Below, in pieces: positions 1 through 9,060 of a DNA stretch of 64,000 bases (positions are counted from its first letter, which is position 1; each line of letters opens with the position of its first letter). Source of the stretch: Vampirovibrio chlorellavorus (GTDB taxonomy: Bacteria; Cyanobacteriota; Vampirovibrionia; Vampirovibrionales; Vampirovibrionaceae); NCBI GenBank assembly GCA_903866275.1, contig CAIPMU010000013.1, positions 1 through 64,000 of the forward strand, read 5' to 3'. A model generated the notes under the pieces. That model was given only the letters and a program-made list of their open reading frames with translations. It did not search any database and was not told where the DNA came from. A program made the position numbers and the translations under genes.

Positions 1-134
1 GGGGACTGACTATTCAGACTCGAATCTCTTGAAACCGGCAGCTCATCTGCGCTTCGTTTAAGTATAGTAGCTCGAACATTTTCCTTGGCAAGTGGGGAAT
101 TGCAATTTTTTGTTCCAGCTTATGAAGGTTTGAA

Positions 135-173
135 AGGGCCTGGCAAATGTCTCACGCCACCAGCCCAGGCCCT
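135..173 (-). terminator. possible terminator of the HEAT-repeat gene
   Basis: A perfect 9-bp inverted repeat (AGGGCCTGG at 135-143, CCAGGCCCT at 165-173) lies at the stop codon of the upstream minus-strand gene. It is followed on the minus strand only by TTTC, so the U-tract is poor and the call is weak. Confidence 0.35.
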
Positions 174-3100
174 ACGGCTTGGACAAGCGAAACATCGCAA
201 CCGGATGCGTCTTACGCAAATCGCTCCAGCCAGTGCTCAGGGAATTCAGGTAGAACTCATGACTTTCCGTATCCCCCAAGACTTTCAGGTTATACGGGCG
301 GCTCTCCAGATCCTTGCTGGGAATACGATTATAGCGGGATCCCAGCAGCACAGTCACTGGCTTACCCGCCACTGCCTGCCCATACTCCGCCAACCATCGG
401 CGAATCACCTCACGTGTCTGCATGGAATGCTGATACCCTTCGCGAAACTGAACATTATCGGCCACTAAAACCGGCTCATGCCGATCTTGATCCTTGGCCC
501 AATAAAGCAGGACTTTTCCTATGGGCTGACGGGTCCTTACATCCCGAACCTCCAGCATTTGCACGCAATGATGCAGCAGAGCTTCCACGATAGCCTGCCC
601 GTTGAGGTTATCGAGTGACACACAGGATTGGGCATAGGTGCCCTGAAACAGATCATGTCCCGGCTGACGCTGCCAGAGCTGCAGTTCCAGAGGATGCTGA
701 TAGGTATTGAACGCCCGTTTTTTGTCGTAATTCAACCAGGTCTCAAAGTTCAGATTTTCAGACTCAAAGGCGGCACGCGTATCACGATTTACCTGACCCA
801 CATGGGTCTCGGGGTCATGCAGCAAGTCAGCAAACCGCCCTGTAAGCGTGCTTTTATACATCTCCATCAACTGTTCCTGATTATGGGGTGGCAGTTGCCT
901 TAGCGCACTCGGGATGAGATGCACATAAGGGATATTCCAGGCATTCAGGTGTACTTTGGGAATCGCCGCAACCTCGGCGGCATCCATCCCGCAACGTTCA
1001 GCCAATCGCTTCAAATAGCCGTGAGCCAGTTGCTGCGGATTGACCATCTGTTTCTCTTGCATCCCTTGCAGGTAATGCTTCAACTGGTCCTGCTTAGCTA
1101 TATGACGATAGCCGTCGCTCAGCTCAATGATCTTGTGATAATCCGCACTGTTTCGCAGGCCTTTGAGGTTAGGCAGCCGACACACCTGAGCCAGCATCGT
1201 GGTCAGCTCATCCTCTTGCGTCAGGCGATTCACGGTGGCGAGATACTGTTCAAACTTGTTGGGTTTCTGATCAAACTTGTCCATCACACTGCCCCTACCG
1301 GCCAGCGTAATACCATTGAGAATCGGCACCAGATGATCATTCAGGTAGTTCTGAATTTGACGCTCTCCCTGTGCCGGTTCGTCCTCAATGACAAAATGTT
1401 CACGACGACGGACCACATGGGCGTTCACTTTGCCAAACTCGATCATCAATTTGAGAAGTTCACCCCCATCCAGCCCGGACTGGCGCAGCCCGTGAAAGGC
1501 CGCCAGCAAGCCAGGGAAAATCTCTCGCGCGGGAGCGACTTCCGCCTGAGCATCGGCAGATTGGGCAAGATCTGCGGAAGGCGCTTTTTGAGCCTCTTTT
1601 TGAAGCCCTTTTTGAAACAAGGCCAGGTAAGCATCCGGAGAAATGGCTTGCAGGCTATCGTTCACCAGAACCCCCAAGGCCTGAACCGCCAGCAATCGAA
1701 CCGTACTCTCGGGGTCCTTCAACAGTTTTTGTAAACACGCACGCTGCAAGGACTCATCCGAGATTTCCGGGATTAAACGCGCGGCAGCCTGTCGAACGCG
1801 CGCAAACGGATGCTCGGCACTGGACACAATAAGGGCATCCCGACGCGATGGATTCGATAACAGAGGTAACAGGCCAATGGCGGCATGCCGGATCAACTCC
1901 TGATCCGACGCAAGCGCCGCTTCCAGGTGATGATCCCGAAGGGCCGAATCCTGCAGCAATTCGATTAAACCGGTGGCCGTGAGCCGAACCTCTTTCTCCG
2001 GATCCTGAAGCAACTTGACGATCAAAGAATCTCGCAAAGTCAGATTGCTGACCGAGGACACCGAACGCACCATGAATTTCCGCATGGAAGCATCCCCGGA
2101 GCGAATCAGTTTCTGAATCCAGCGGTCTTTGAAATCAGCATCCCTGAAGAGGGATAGCTGCCGAATGGCGTCACGCTGAACCTGGGGTGAGGCATCTTTT
2201 AGTGAATGTTCCAGAAGCCGATCCCGCAGTGCCAGATCACTGATGCGAGGCAGCATGCCAACGGCAGCCTTTCGAACTTCGGTATCCTTATTCCGCAAAC
2301 AGGCCGCCAACTGTTCATCCCGAACCACCGAATCTGGCAATTCACTCAGTCCCAACACAGCCAATCGCCGAATTTCCGGATCATGATCACTGCGCAAGCG
2401 GGTCAGCCATTCTAACACCATCTGGGGGGCGGGCAGTTTTGCCAACTGATGCATGGCTTCTCGACGAACCATCCAGTGCTCCTCAGGTCTAAACAAACGC
2501 TGAACAGTTTTATCGCGAAGATGCGGGTCTTCAATTCGCGGACACAACTGGGCCGCCATGATACGTGTATTGATATAAGCATCATCCACCAATGAAGCCA
2601 GATGGCGATCTCGACGCTGGGCATTGCTTAATAGTGGCAAGGCCTGAATGGCCGCACGCCGCACCGAGACTAATTCATCCTGAAACAACTGCTCAATCGC
2701 TTCATCCCGAAGGGTGGTATCCTGAATCGCATCCAGCACCAGAGCGCTTTGGAGACGCGCCGTAGCATCCAAACGATGAGATAACTCTGCCAGATTTAAA
2801 TCCCGCAGTTTCTGCGGTTTCATCTGATAAGCGCCCAGCACGTCAGGGTGAGTGATTCTGGCATGCCGCTGCCCCAGCAAAACGGCCCGTACTTCTTCAT
2901 GATGATCGCGTGAAAGCTGATGGGTGAACTGTTTGCGTTGGGGTCCATCAGGCAGGCGATGCAAGTTTTCCGCAGCCGCCAGCCGGACTTCCCAACCGGG
3001 GTCATTGATCATCGTGGATAGACATTGGCTCAAACACTCAGGCGACTGAACCAGTTTCACCGCTCGGGCCGTCATCCGCCGCACTTCCAGATTGGGGTCT

Positions 3101-3861
3101 GAAAGCAGCTTGCCAATCATCGCGTCACGTAAGTCCGCCCCAGACAGTAGCGCTATCATTGAGGCTGCACTGGCACGATTTTGCCAGTCCGAATCGTTTC
3201 CCAACGCCTGAATCAGGGCATCCCGTCTGACCGGGTCCTGAACGTCAGGGACGCCCTGCAAGGCGGTTCGCCGAACATCCGGATCGGAGTGCCCGCTCAG
3301 ATACGCCACCATCGCATCCCGCATTACAGGATGTTCAACTTGCAGCAGCGTCTGATGGACCGTAGACCGCAAATCGCTCTTTGGCTCCTGACTCAGACTA
3401 AAAAGCCAGGCAAAATGACGCAAGAACCTCTGCTCAGCCGCAGGCGTCAATGTCGAATTCAGCTGACTTAAGACCGGATCCTGTGCAATCTCGCGCTCCA
3501 TCATCTCAGTGGATTTAATCCCCACCACGGTCCCTTTGAGGGGATACAACAACTGGAACAGGGCGGGCATGGCTCGGCGACGCTGCTCGGCGGCCTGCTG
3601 CAACTGGATGTAATAGGCCTTTTCAGCCGCGCGCGTCGATGCCCGCGAGTCCTCGGCGGCACTGGCGGCCTGAATCCTCAATCGCGGCGCAGATGTTCCC
3701 CGCTCAAACCGATCGGCTGCTCCCGCCAACGCACCCGGATAAACACCCGCACCAGGTCTCGGCAACGCGGGCTGAGAGGCAGATCGTGGTCGCCGAAGGC
3801 CTGGTGACGACGAAACCCCGAACGAATTAACCAGAAACCCCGGCCAAGTGACGGAAAACAT
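172..3861 (-). CDS. large HEAT-repeat protein with unknown C-terminal domain
   Basis: This is a 1229-residue protein of unknown function. The ATG at 3861 is chosen because AGGA lies 8 bases upstream; an open frame extends further but has no comparable signal. The first ~80 residues are rich in Pro, Ser and Ala. Residues ~130-800 are about twenty HEAT-type repeats of ~30 residues with the recurring pattern 'VRR.A...L......RD.L'. An Ala/Glu-rich linker (~800-830) then leads to a ~400-residue non-repetitive C-terminal domain (for example QSCVSLDN and VTVLLGSRYNRIP). HEAT arrays are protein-binding scaffolds, so a scaffold carrying an effector or enzyme domain is an inference. No signal peptide is obvious. 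It is divergent from metG. The HEAT call is firm; the C-terminal domain is not recognised. Confidence 0.85.
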   Translation of the reverse strand: MFSVTWPGFLVNSFGVSSSPGLRRPRSASQPALPRPGAGVYPGALAGAADRFERGTSAPRLRIQAASAAEDSRASTRAAEKAYYIQLQQAAEQRRRAMPALFQLLYPLKGTVVGIKSTEMMEREIAQDPVLSQLNSTLTPAAEQRFLRHFAWLFSLSQEPKSDLRSTVHQTLLQVEHPVMRDAMVAYLSGHSDPDVRRTALQGVPDVQDPVRRDALIQALGNDSDWQNRASAASMIALLSGADLRDAMIGKLLSDPNLEVRRMTARAVKLVQSPECLSQCLSTMINDPGWEVRLAAAENLHRLPDGPQRKQFTHQLSRDHHEEVRAVLLGQRHARITHPDVLGAYQMKPQKLRDLNLAELSHRLDATARLQSALVLDAIQDTTLRDEAIEQLFQDELVSVRRAAIQALPLLSNAQRRDRHLASLVDDAYINTRIMAAQLCPRIEDPHLRDKTVQRLFRPEEHWMVRREAMHQLAKLPAPQMVLEWLTRLRSDHDPEIRRLAVLGLSELPDSVVRDEQLAACLRNKDTEVRKAAVGMLPRISDLALRDRLLEHSLKDASPQVQRDAIRQLSLFRDADFKDRWIQKLIRSGDASMRKFMVRSVSSVSNLTLRDSLIVKLLQDPEKEVRLTATGLIELLQDSALRDHHLEAALASDQELIRHAAIGLLPLLSNPSRRDALIVSSAEHPFARVRQAAARLIPEISDESLQRACLQKLLKDPESTVRLLAVQALGVLVNDSLQAISPDAYLALFQKGLQKEAQKAPSADLAQSADAQAEVAPAREIFPGLLAAFHGLRQSGLDGGELLKLMIEFGKVNAHVVRRREHFVIEDEPAQGERQIQNYLNDHLVPILNGITLAGRGSVMDKFDQKPNKFEQYLATVNRLTQEDELTTMLAQVCRLPNLKGLRNSADYHKIIELSDGYRHIAKQDQLKHYLQGMQEKQMVNPQQLAHGYLKRLAERCGMDAAEVAAIPKVHLNAWNIPYVHLIPSALRQLPPHNQEQLMEMYKSTLTGRFADLLHDPETHVGQVNRDTRAAFESENLNFETWLNYDKKRAFNTYQHPLELQLWQRQPGHDLFQGTYAQSCVSLDNLNGQAIVEALLHHCVQMLEVRDVRTRQPIGKVLLYWAKDQDRHEPVLVADNVQFREGYQHSMQTREVIRRWLAEYGQAVAGKPVTVLLGSRYNRIPSKDLESRPYNLKVLGDTESHEFYLNSLSTGWSDLRKTHPVAMFRLSKP

Positions 3862-4143
3862 GAGAAGTATCCTGAGCCTGCTTAAAGTTACAAAGATAGT
3901 ATTTAAAAAGCCAGGGCATGTCAAATTGCTCCCCCGAAGGGAATTGCATTTTGTTATATCCGTTGAGCAAAACATTACGCAAAACTGAAGTCATCAACCA
4001 GTTTGGGCACAAGTTTGCACCAACCGGGCGGCTCTGAGAGAATAGAGGGAAGTGTCGAGAAAGTGCCCGCACCAGAAGATACTTTCAAAATTTGAAGCAA
4101 GCGTTTGGGCTTGTCTTGTATCATCAACCCGGAAAGACCCGCC

Positions 4144-5706
4144 ATGAGTGCCAACACCTACAGCATTACCACCGCCATCGACTATGTGAACGCCGCGCCC
4201 CACCTGGGCCATGCCTATGAGAAAATCGCCACGGACGTGATGGCCCGCTTTCAGCGCCTGCTGGGCAAAGAGGTCTTTTTCCTGACCGGCAGCGATGAAC
4301 ACGGCACCAAAGTGGAGAAAACCGCCAGGGCGCGAGGCGTCACCCCCAAGCAACACACCGATGAGCTCGTGGAAGAGTTCAAGAAGGCCTGGGACTACCT
4401 GAATCTGACCTATGATCGCTTTATTCGCACCACCGATGCCGACCATTATGCGGTGGTGGAGTACCTGTGGCGCAAAATGGCCGCCAAGGGCGATATTTAC
4501 AAAAAACGCTATCAGGGCCTGTATTGCGCGGGCTGCGAGAAGTTCGTGACCGAACGTGACCTGAACGAGGCGGGCGAGTGCCCCAACCACCAACGTAAAC
4601 CAGAGGTGGTCGAGGAGGAAAACTATTTCTTCCGCCTGAGCAACTACAAGCAAGCCATTCAGGACCACATGAAATCCAACCCCGGCTTCGTCTTGCCCGA
4701 GTTCCGGGCCACCGAAATCCTGCAAATGCTGGAGAATCTGGAAGACATCAGCGTCTCCCGCCACAAGGATTCAGTCAGCTGGGGCATTTCGGTGCCGGAT
4801 GACGCTGATCAGGTCATCTACGTGTGGATTGACGCGCTAAGCAACTACATCACCGGGGTGGGCTTCCTGCACGATGCGCCGCTGTTTGCCAAGTTCTGGC
4901 CCGCCGATGTGCACATGATCGGCAAGGACATTCTGCGTTTTCACGCCATTTACTGGCCCGCTATGCTACTGTCGGCGGAACTGCCGCTGCCCCGCCAGAT
5001 TTTCGCACACGGGTTTATCAACATCAACGACGCCAAAATCTCCAAGAGCGTGGGCAATGTGGTTTCCCCGTTTACCTTGCAGGAGCGCTTTGACCTGCCC
5101 AACCCGGACCCCATCCGGTATTACCTGATGACTGTCGCCAGCTTCGGCCAAGACGGCAGCTTCACTGAGGAAGAGTTCAAGCTGAAAATCAACGCAGACT
5201 TGGCCAATAACCTGGGCAACCTGCTCAACCGCACGCTCAATATGACCAACAAGTACTTTGAAGGCCGTGTGCCGCAGTCCCAGTTTGCCAAGCCGGGCGC
5301 GCTGCACACGCAAGGCGCCACAGAAGTGCGCGAAGCCTACGAGCAGTTCGAGTTCCAGAAAGCCGCTGAGCTGATTTTGCAGCTAGTGGACTGGGCCAAC
5401 AAGGAAATCAACGACAAAGAGCCCTGGACGCTGTTCAAGAACGATCAGATTCAGGACTTGGGCGATCTGATGTACACCGTGCTGGAGACGCTGCGTCAGG
5501 TGGCCATCATGCTCAGCCCCATTACCCCCGTGTTGAGCGATGAAATCTGGTCGCAACTCGGCTATCAGGCCCCGCTGAGTGAATTAATCCCCCGCTGGGC
5601 AGATATTACGGAAGCCCACATTCAGCCCGGCCAGCCCATTCAACTCAAAGGCCCCATTTTACCCCGCCTGGACAGCGAATTGGCCGGGGCTAACAAGAAA
5701 AAGTAA
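4144..5706 (+). CDS. metG: methionyl-tRNA synthetase
   Basis: Class I aminoacyl-tRNA synthetase of 520 residues that charges tRNA-Met in the cytoplasm. Seen directly: the HIGH-type motif HLGH at residues ~20-23, the KMSKS-type motif KISKS near residue 298, and a CxxC...CPNH zinc-knuckle region near residue 130-150. It is the short form without the C-terminal EMAP-like tRNA-binding domain. The ATG at 4144 follows GGAAAG at good spacing and yields the usual start at 'YSITTAIDYVNA'. An in-frame ATG 39 bases earlier is possible but adds residues foreign to the family. The next gene follows after 23 bases, so the two are probably co-transcribed. Confidence 0.96.
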   Translation: MSANTYSITTAIDYVNAAPHLGHAYEKIATDVMARFQRLLGKEVFFLTGSDEHGTKVEKTARARGVTPKQHTDELVEEFKKAWDYLNLTYDRFIRTTDADHYAVVEYLWRKMAAKGDIYKKRYQGLYCAGCEKFVTERDLNEAGECPNHQRKPEVVEEENYFFRLSNYKQAIQDHMKSNPGFVLPEFRATEILQMLENLEDISVSRHKDSVSWGISVPDDADQVIYVWIDALSNYITGVGFLHDAPLFAKFWPADVHMIGKDILRFHAIYWPAMLLSAELPLPRQIFAHGFININDAKISKSVGNVVSPFTLQERFDLPNPDPIRYYLMTVASFGQDGSFTEEEFKLKINADLANNLGNLLNRTLNMTNKYFEGRVPQSQFAKPGALHTQGATEVREAYEQFEFQKAAELILQLVDWANKEINDKEPWTLFKNDQIQDLGDLMYTVLETLRQVAIMLSPITPVLSDEIWSQLGYQAPLSELIPRWADITEAHIQPGQPIQLKGPILPRLDSELAGANKKK

Positions 5707-5729
5707 GAACCCCATTAGGAAGCATCCCC

Positions 5730-6239
5730 ATGAAATGCGAACATTTTAAACTGGCCTATCAAAAATTTGACGGCGCCGACAACGTCATCCACTGGAAAGA
5801 CTGGGAAACCCCCGAATACGGGGCTTACTCGGATCACATGCAAGATTGCCCGGCCTGCCGCGACTGGTTCCAGACTCAGCAATTGGAAGCCTGGAAGGTG
5901 GAGGTGGCCAAATATCCCTGCCTGCACATGGCCTATCAGGCCAATTACAAATGCAGCTCCCACCAAAACCCGTGGGAGTGCCCCAGCGCGCTGATTGCGT
6001 ACCTTGATCAGTTTGACGAGTACGGCATCCCCATCCGGGACGGCACCGAGTCCTACTGGAAAATCGACAACTGCCCGTGGTGCGGCACCCAACTGCCGGA
6101 ATCGCGTCGGGACATGTGGATTATGAAGCTGCGCGCCCTGGGTTTTGACCCCTTCAGCGACTACGATAAAATCCCCGCCGAATATAAAACCGGCCGCTGG
6201 TATCGCGATGGCCATAATCCCCGCTTGCGTCTGGTTTAA
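5730..6239 (+). CDS. DUF6980-like cysteine-rich protein
   Basis: A 169-residue cytoplasmic protein of unknown function. The second half resembles the DUF6980 family: a run of the type 'P.ALI.Y...F.EYGI...DG..S.W.I..CPWCG..LPES'. Cys/His pairs (CEHF, CPAC, CPWCG) could bind a metal; that is inference. The ATG at 5730 follows an AGGA motif. It lies directly behind metG and ends in a hairpin terminator. Confidence 0.75.
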   Translation: MKCEHFKLAYQKFDGADNVIHWKDWETPEYGAYSDHMQDCPACRDWFQTQQLEAWKVEVAKYPCLHMAYQANYKCSSHQNPWECPSALIAYLDQFDEYGIPIRDGTESYWKIDNCPWCGTQLPESRRDMWIMKLRALGFDPFSDYDKIPAEYKTGRWYRDGHNPRLRLV

Positions 6240-6265
6240 TTCGGGCTCAAGCCGAATTGCTTTTA
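6238..6265 (+). terminator. terminator of metG-DUF6980 unit
   Basis: Stem AATTCGG (6238-6244) / CCGAATT (6252-6258) overlaps the stop codon and is followed by GCTTTTATGTTTT. It has the form of a modest intrinsic terminator. Confidence 0.55.
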
Positions 6266-6402
6266 TGTTTTGGAATCAAGTTTTTTGAATCAACGGATGA
6301 ATTCATGCGTAAAAAACCCGCTAATTAACTGAGTTGATTTAAAACAGTTACCAATAAGGAGTTTTAACCATTAATTCCAAACACTTACCCCATCAGAAAA
6401 CC

Positions 6403-6489
6403 TGTCATGCCTGCGAACGCAGGCATCCATTTCGCCTTTTAACTGAAAGCCAGACCGGACAATGGATTCCCGCGTTCGCGGGAATGACA
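6403..6489. repeat. MITE-like inverted repeat, family 1
   Basis: Two 29-bp arms (6403-6431 and 6461-6489) are inverted copies of one another. Each arm contains its own small palindrome (CCTGCGAACGCAGG and CCCGCGTTCGCGGG). Arm differences are paired, so each arm's palindrome is preserved. A half copy lies at 16428-16456 and a degenerate relative at 27698-27744. The rest of the 6240-6580 gap is AT-rich and holds nothing else that I recognise. Confidence 0.75.
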
Positions 6490-6580
6490 AGCTTCAAATC
6501 AGATAGTAATTGTTAATACACCCTAACAGTGCAATTGTTTTATAACCTCAAAGATTTTAGACACCTGAGAAGAGCTACCC

Positions 6581-7387
6581 ATGAGCGCCATTCCCATTTT
6601 TGATAGCCACTGCCACCTAGATTATATTGCCCGCCAAACGGATCACCCTGAGGGCGAGACAGGGAGCGATTCAGCGCAAGTAATGGAACGCGCAATCGCG
6701 GCGGGGGTGCAGTTGCTGGTGAATCCCAGTGTCACGCCCGCGCGTTTCCCGGAAGTGATTGCGATGGCGGAACGCTTCGAGCAAGTCTATGCCGCCGTGG
6801 CCGTGCATCCAACGGATGTGGCCGATGTGATCGATCAACCGGGCTGGCTGGCTGAAGTGGAAGCCTTGTTGGCGCATCCCAAAGTGGTGGCCATTGGCGA
6901 GACGGGGCTGGATTATCACTGGGATTTAACCCATGTGGATTTACAAAAACGCTGCTTTAAAGCCCTGCTGGAACTGGGCCGCAAGCACGATCTGCCGGTG
7001 ATTGTGCATGACCGCGAGGCGCATGAAGATGTCATGGCCATCATCGCCGAAGTGCCCGGCGTGCGGGGCATTATGCACTGTTTCTCTGGGGATGCGGCCT
7101 TTGCCCGGCAAATGATCGCGCACAATTTTTACATCAGTTTTGCGGGCAATTTAACCTTTAAAAAAGCCACCAATCTGCATGAGGCCGCAACAGAAACCCC
7201 GCTGGAATGGATGCTGGTGGAAACCGACTCCCCGTTTTTAAGCCCCATGCCCTTTCGTGGGAAACCCAACGAGCCCGCCCGCGTAAAGCTCGTCGTGGAA
7301 AAAATCGCCGAACTGCGCGGCATCAGCTATCAGGAAGTCGCCGAGGCAACCACTTACAATGCACGGAAGGTCTTTGGTCTGTTATGA
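6581..7387 (+). CDS. TatD family metal-dependent hydrolase
   Basis: A 268-residue amidohydrolase-fold protein of the TatD family, whose members are metal-dependent 3'-5' DNases or related hydrolases. Visible motifs are FDSHCHLD (metal-binding HxH) at residues 7-14, AIGETGLDYH near 105, a conserved HCFSG near 167, and ETDSPFL near 213, all expected of the family. GAGAAGAG precedes the ATG. Length is normal. It is followed by a gap of about 100 bases before the DUF3343-like gene, so co-transcription is uncertain. Which TatD subfamily it belongs to cannot be settled by eye. Confidence 0.92.
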   Translation: MSAIPIFDSHCHLDYIARQTDHPEGETGSDSAQVMERAIAAGVQLLVNPSVTPARFPEVIAMAERFEQVYAAVAVHPTDVADVIDQPGWLAEVEALLAHPKVVAIGETGLDYHWDLTHVDLQKRCFKALLELGRKHDLPVIVHDREAHEDVMAIIAEVPGVRGIMHCFSGDAAFARQMIAHNFYISFAGNLTFKKATNLHEAATETPLEWMLVETDSPFLSPMPFRGKPNEPARVKLVVEKIAELRGISYQEVAEATTYNARKVFGLL

Positions 7388-7483
7388 TCAATGGATGACA
7401 TGCTAAACGGCATGCACTTTATTGAAACGTTTCCAGATAACCTTTTAATTAAATTGAATTTATAGGAAGAGAGAAGCGCATTC

Positions 7484-7708
7484 ATGCTCATTGTGCTACC
7501 TTCGACACCCACCACGGAAAACGCCAGTCAATGGCTGAGCGAGCGCAATATTGCCCACGAGGTGATACCAATTCCAGAATCGTTGAACTACAAAACCGGC
7601 TCGGACATTGCGCTGTACATTGAGGGCAACGACCAGCAGGGCGTGCCCATGGAACTCACCAAGGCGCAGTTTGTGGTGATGCGTGTGTTCAAGGATTTCA
7701 AGCGATGA
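7484..7708 (+). CDS. DUF3343-like small protein
   Basis: A 74-residue protein similar in pattern to DUF3343 (annotated elsewhere as putative Se/S carrier-like): a beta-strand start 'LIVLPST', then an 'IPIPESL' loop. The cysteine commonly found in the following Ser-Cys-Gly stretch is missing (KTGSDIAL here), so a carrier role would be doubtful. A GGAAGAGAG stretch lies upstream. The stop overlaps the start of the next gene (ATGA at 7705-7708), so the two are translationally coupled. Confidence 0.6.
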   Translation: MLIVLPSTPTTENASQWLSERNIAHEVIPIPESLNYKTGSDIALYIEGNDQQGVPMELTKAQFVVMRVFKDFKR

Positions 7709-9027
7709 ATGGGATCTCAGCAAAAAAGCGTGGCCTGAAACAGTTTTTAGTTGCTGTGGCAATCATTTTCCCACTGGTATTCACCGGCTGTACCAAGCCC
7801 AACCCTGCGAGCGAATCAACGTCAGATCATCCAATCACGCTGGAGTTTTGGACGCTGCAACTCGACACGTTTAAATCCACGCTGGAGCCCATGTTTTTAG
7901 AGTACGAGCGCGCGCACCCCAATGTGCGCATTCGCTGGGTGGATGTGCCGTTTTCCGAGGGGCCCAAACGCACGCTGACGGCCATGATGAGCGGTCAAAC
8001 GCCGGATGTAATTAATTTAAACCCGGATTTCTCGGCGATTTTGGCCAACCGAAATGCCTTGATGGATATGAACCAAGCCCTGCCCGCTCGCGTGAAGGCC
8101 ACTTATCTCCCCGTGGCCTGGCAAGCGGCCAGCCTGAATCAACCGGACGGCAAGCCGATCGCCTTTGGGTTGCCCTGGTACGTGACCTCCAGCGTCACGC
8201 TGTATAACAAAACGATTTTGCACAAAGCAGGTTATCAAACGCCGCCCGAAACGTTTGCCCAACTGCCCGCCTTTGCGGAAGCGGTGCGCAATCAAGCCCA
8301 CGCCTATGGGCTCATGCCGGTGATTGCCGAGCATGGCAACTTTTTAAAAGAACTGCAAAAAATTGGCGTGCAATTGTATGATCCCCAAGGGCATGCGGTT
8401 TTTGCCACACCTGCGGCGGCGGATTATTTAGCCCATTACGTGCAACTGTATCAACGCGGCTGGATTCCTGCTGAGGCCATCACCGAGAGCCATCAGGCCG
8501 CCGTGGGGCGCTTTCAGGCCGGGACGTTGGCCACGCTGCAAATTGGCCCCAACTTCCTCAAAATCGTGAAAGAAAACGCGCCGGAGATTTATAAAAACAC
8601 CGGCGTCGCGCCTCAATTTCCTGAAGATGTGGGCGTAAAAGATTTTGCCCTGATGCTGCTGGTGATGCCGGTGAAAAGCGCCCATCCCAAGGAGGCGGTT
8701 GATTTTGCAGCCTTTATGACCAACGCGCAAAACCAGTTGGCGCTGGCCCAAGCGGCGCCAGTGCTGCCATCCATCACCCAAGCGCTGGCCGATCCTTATT
8801 TTGCGATAACATCCGCAGGCGAGAAAAACGGCGACCTGATGGCCCTGGGGCGGAGCATCAGCGCGGGCCAATTGCTCAAGGCAACGGCGGCGTACCAGAT
8901 CAAGCCCAACCAGAACGCCATCAATGAGATTATGGACCACTACGTGCAACTGGCCATGCTGGGCAAGCGCCAGCCACAGGAGGCCCTAACGCAGGCTCAA
9001 CGGGAAATTAATGCTACACTAGAATAG
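7705..9027 (+). CDS. extracellular solute-binding lipoprotein, sugar ABC type
   Basis: A 440-residue family 1 extracellular solute-binding protein, the sugar-binding component of ABC importers. A signal peptide with a lipobox ending in FTGC (Cys near residue 28) indicates lipidation and an extracytoplasmic location. The body has the family features 'WTLQLDTFKSTLEP' and 'GQTPDVINLNPDF'. It is coupled to the DUF3343-like gene by an ATGA overlap. No permease or ATPase gene is adjacent, so it is an orphan in this window. The ligand is unknown; maltose or glycerol-3-phosphate-type ligands are family guesses only. Confidence 0.88.
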   Translation: MNGISAKKRGLKQFLVAVAIIFPLVFTGCTKPNPASESTSDHPITLEFWTLQLDTFKSTLEPMFLEYERAHPNVRIRWVDVPFSEGPKRTLTAMMSGQTPDVINLNPDFSAILANRNALMDMNQALPARVKATYLPVAWQAASLNQPDGKPIAFGLPWYVTSSVTLYNKTILHKAGYQTPPETFAQLPAFAEAVRNQAHAYGLMPVIAEHGNFLKELQKIGVQLYDPQGHAVFATPAAADYLAHYVQLYQRGWIPAEAITESHQAAVGRFQAGTLATLQIGPNFLKIVKENAPEIYKNTGVAPQFPEDVGVKDFALMLLVMPVKSAHPKEAVDFAAFMTNAQNQLALAQAAPVLPSITQALADPYFAITSAGEKNGDLMALGRSISAGQLLKATAAYQIKPNQNAINEIMDHYVQLAMLGKRQPQEALTQAQREINATLE

Positions 9028-9060
9028 AGTGAGCGTTAGCCTGGGTGAGGAACTTCGATT

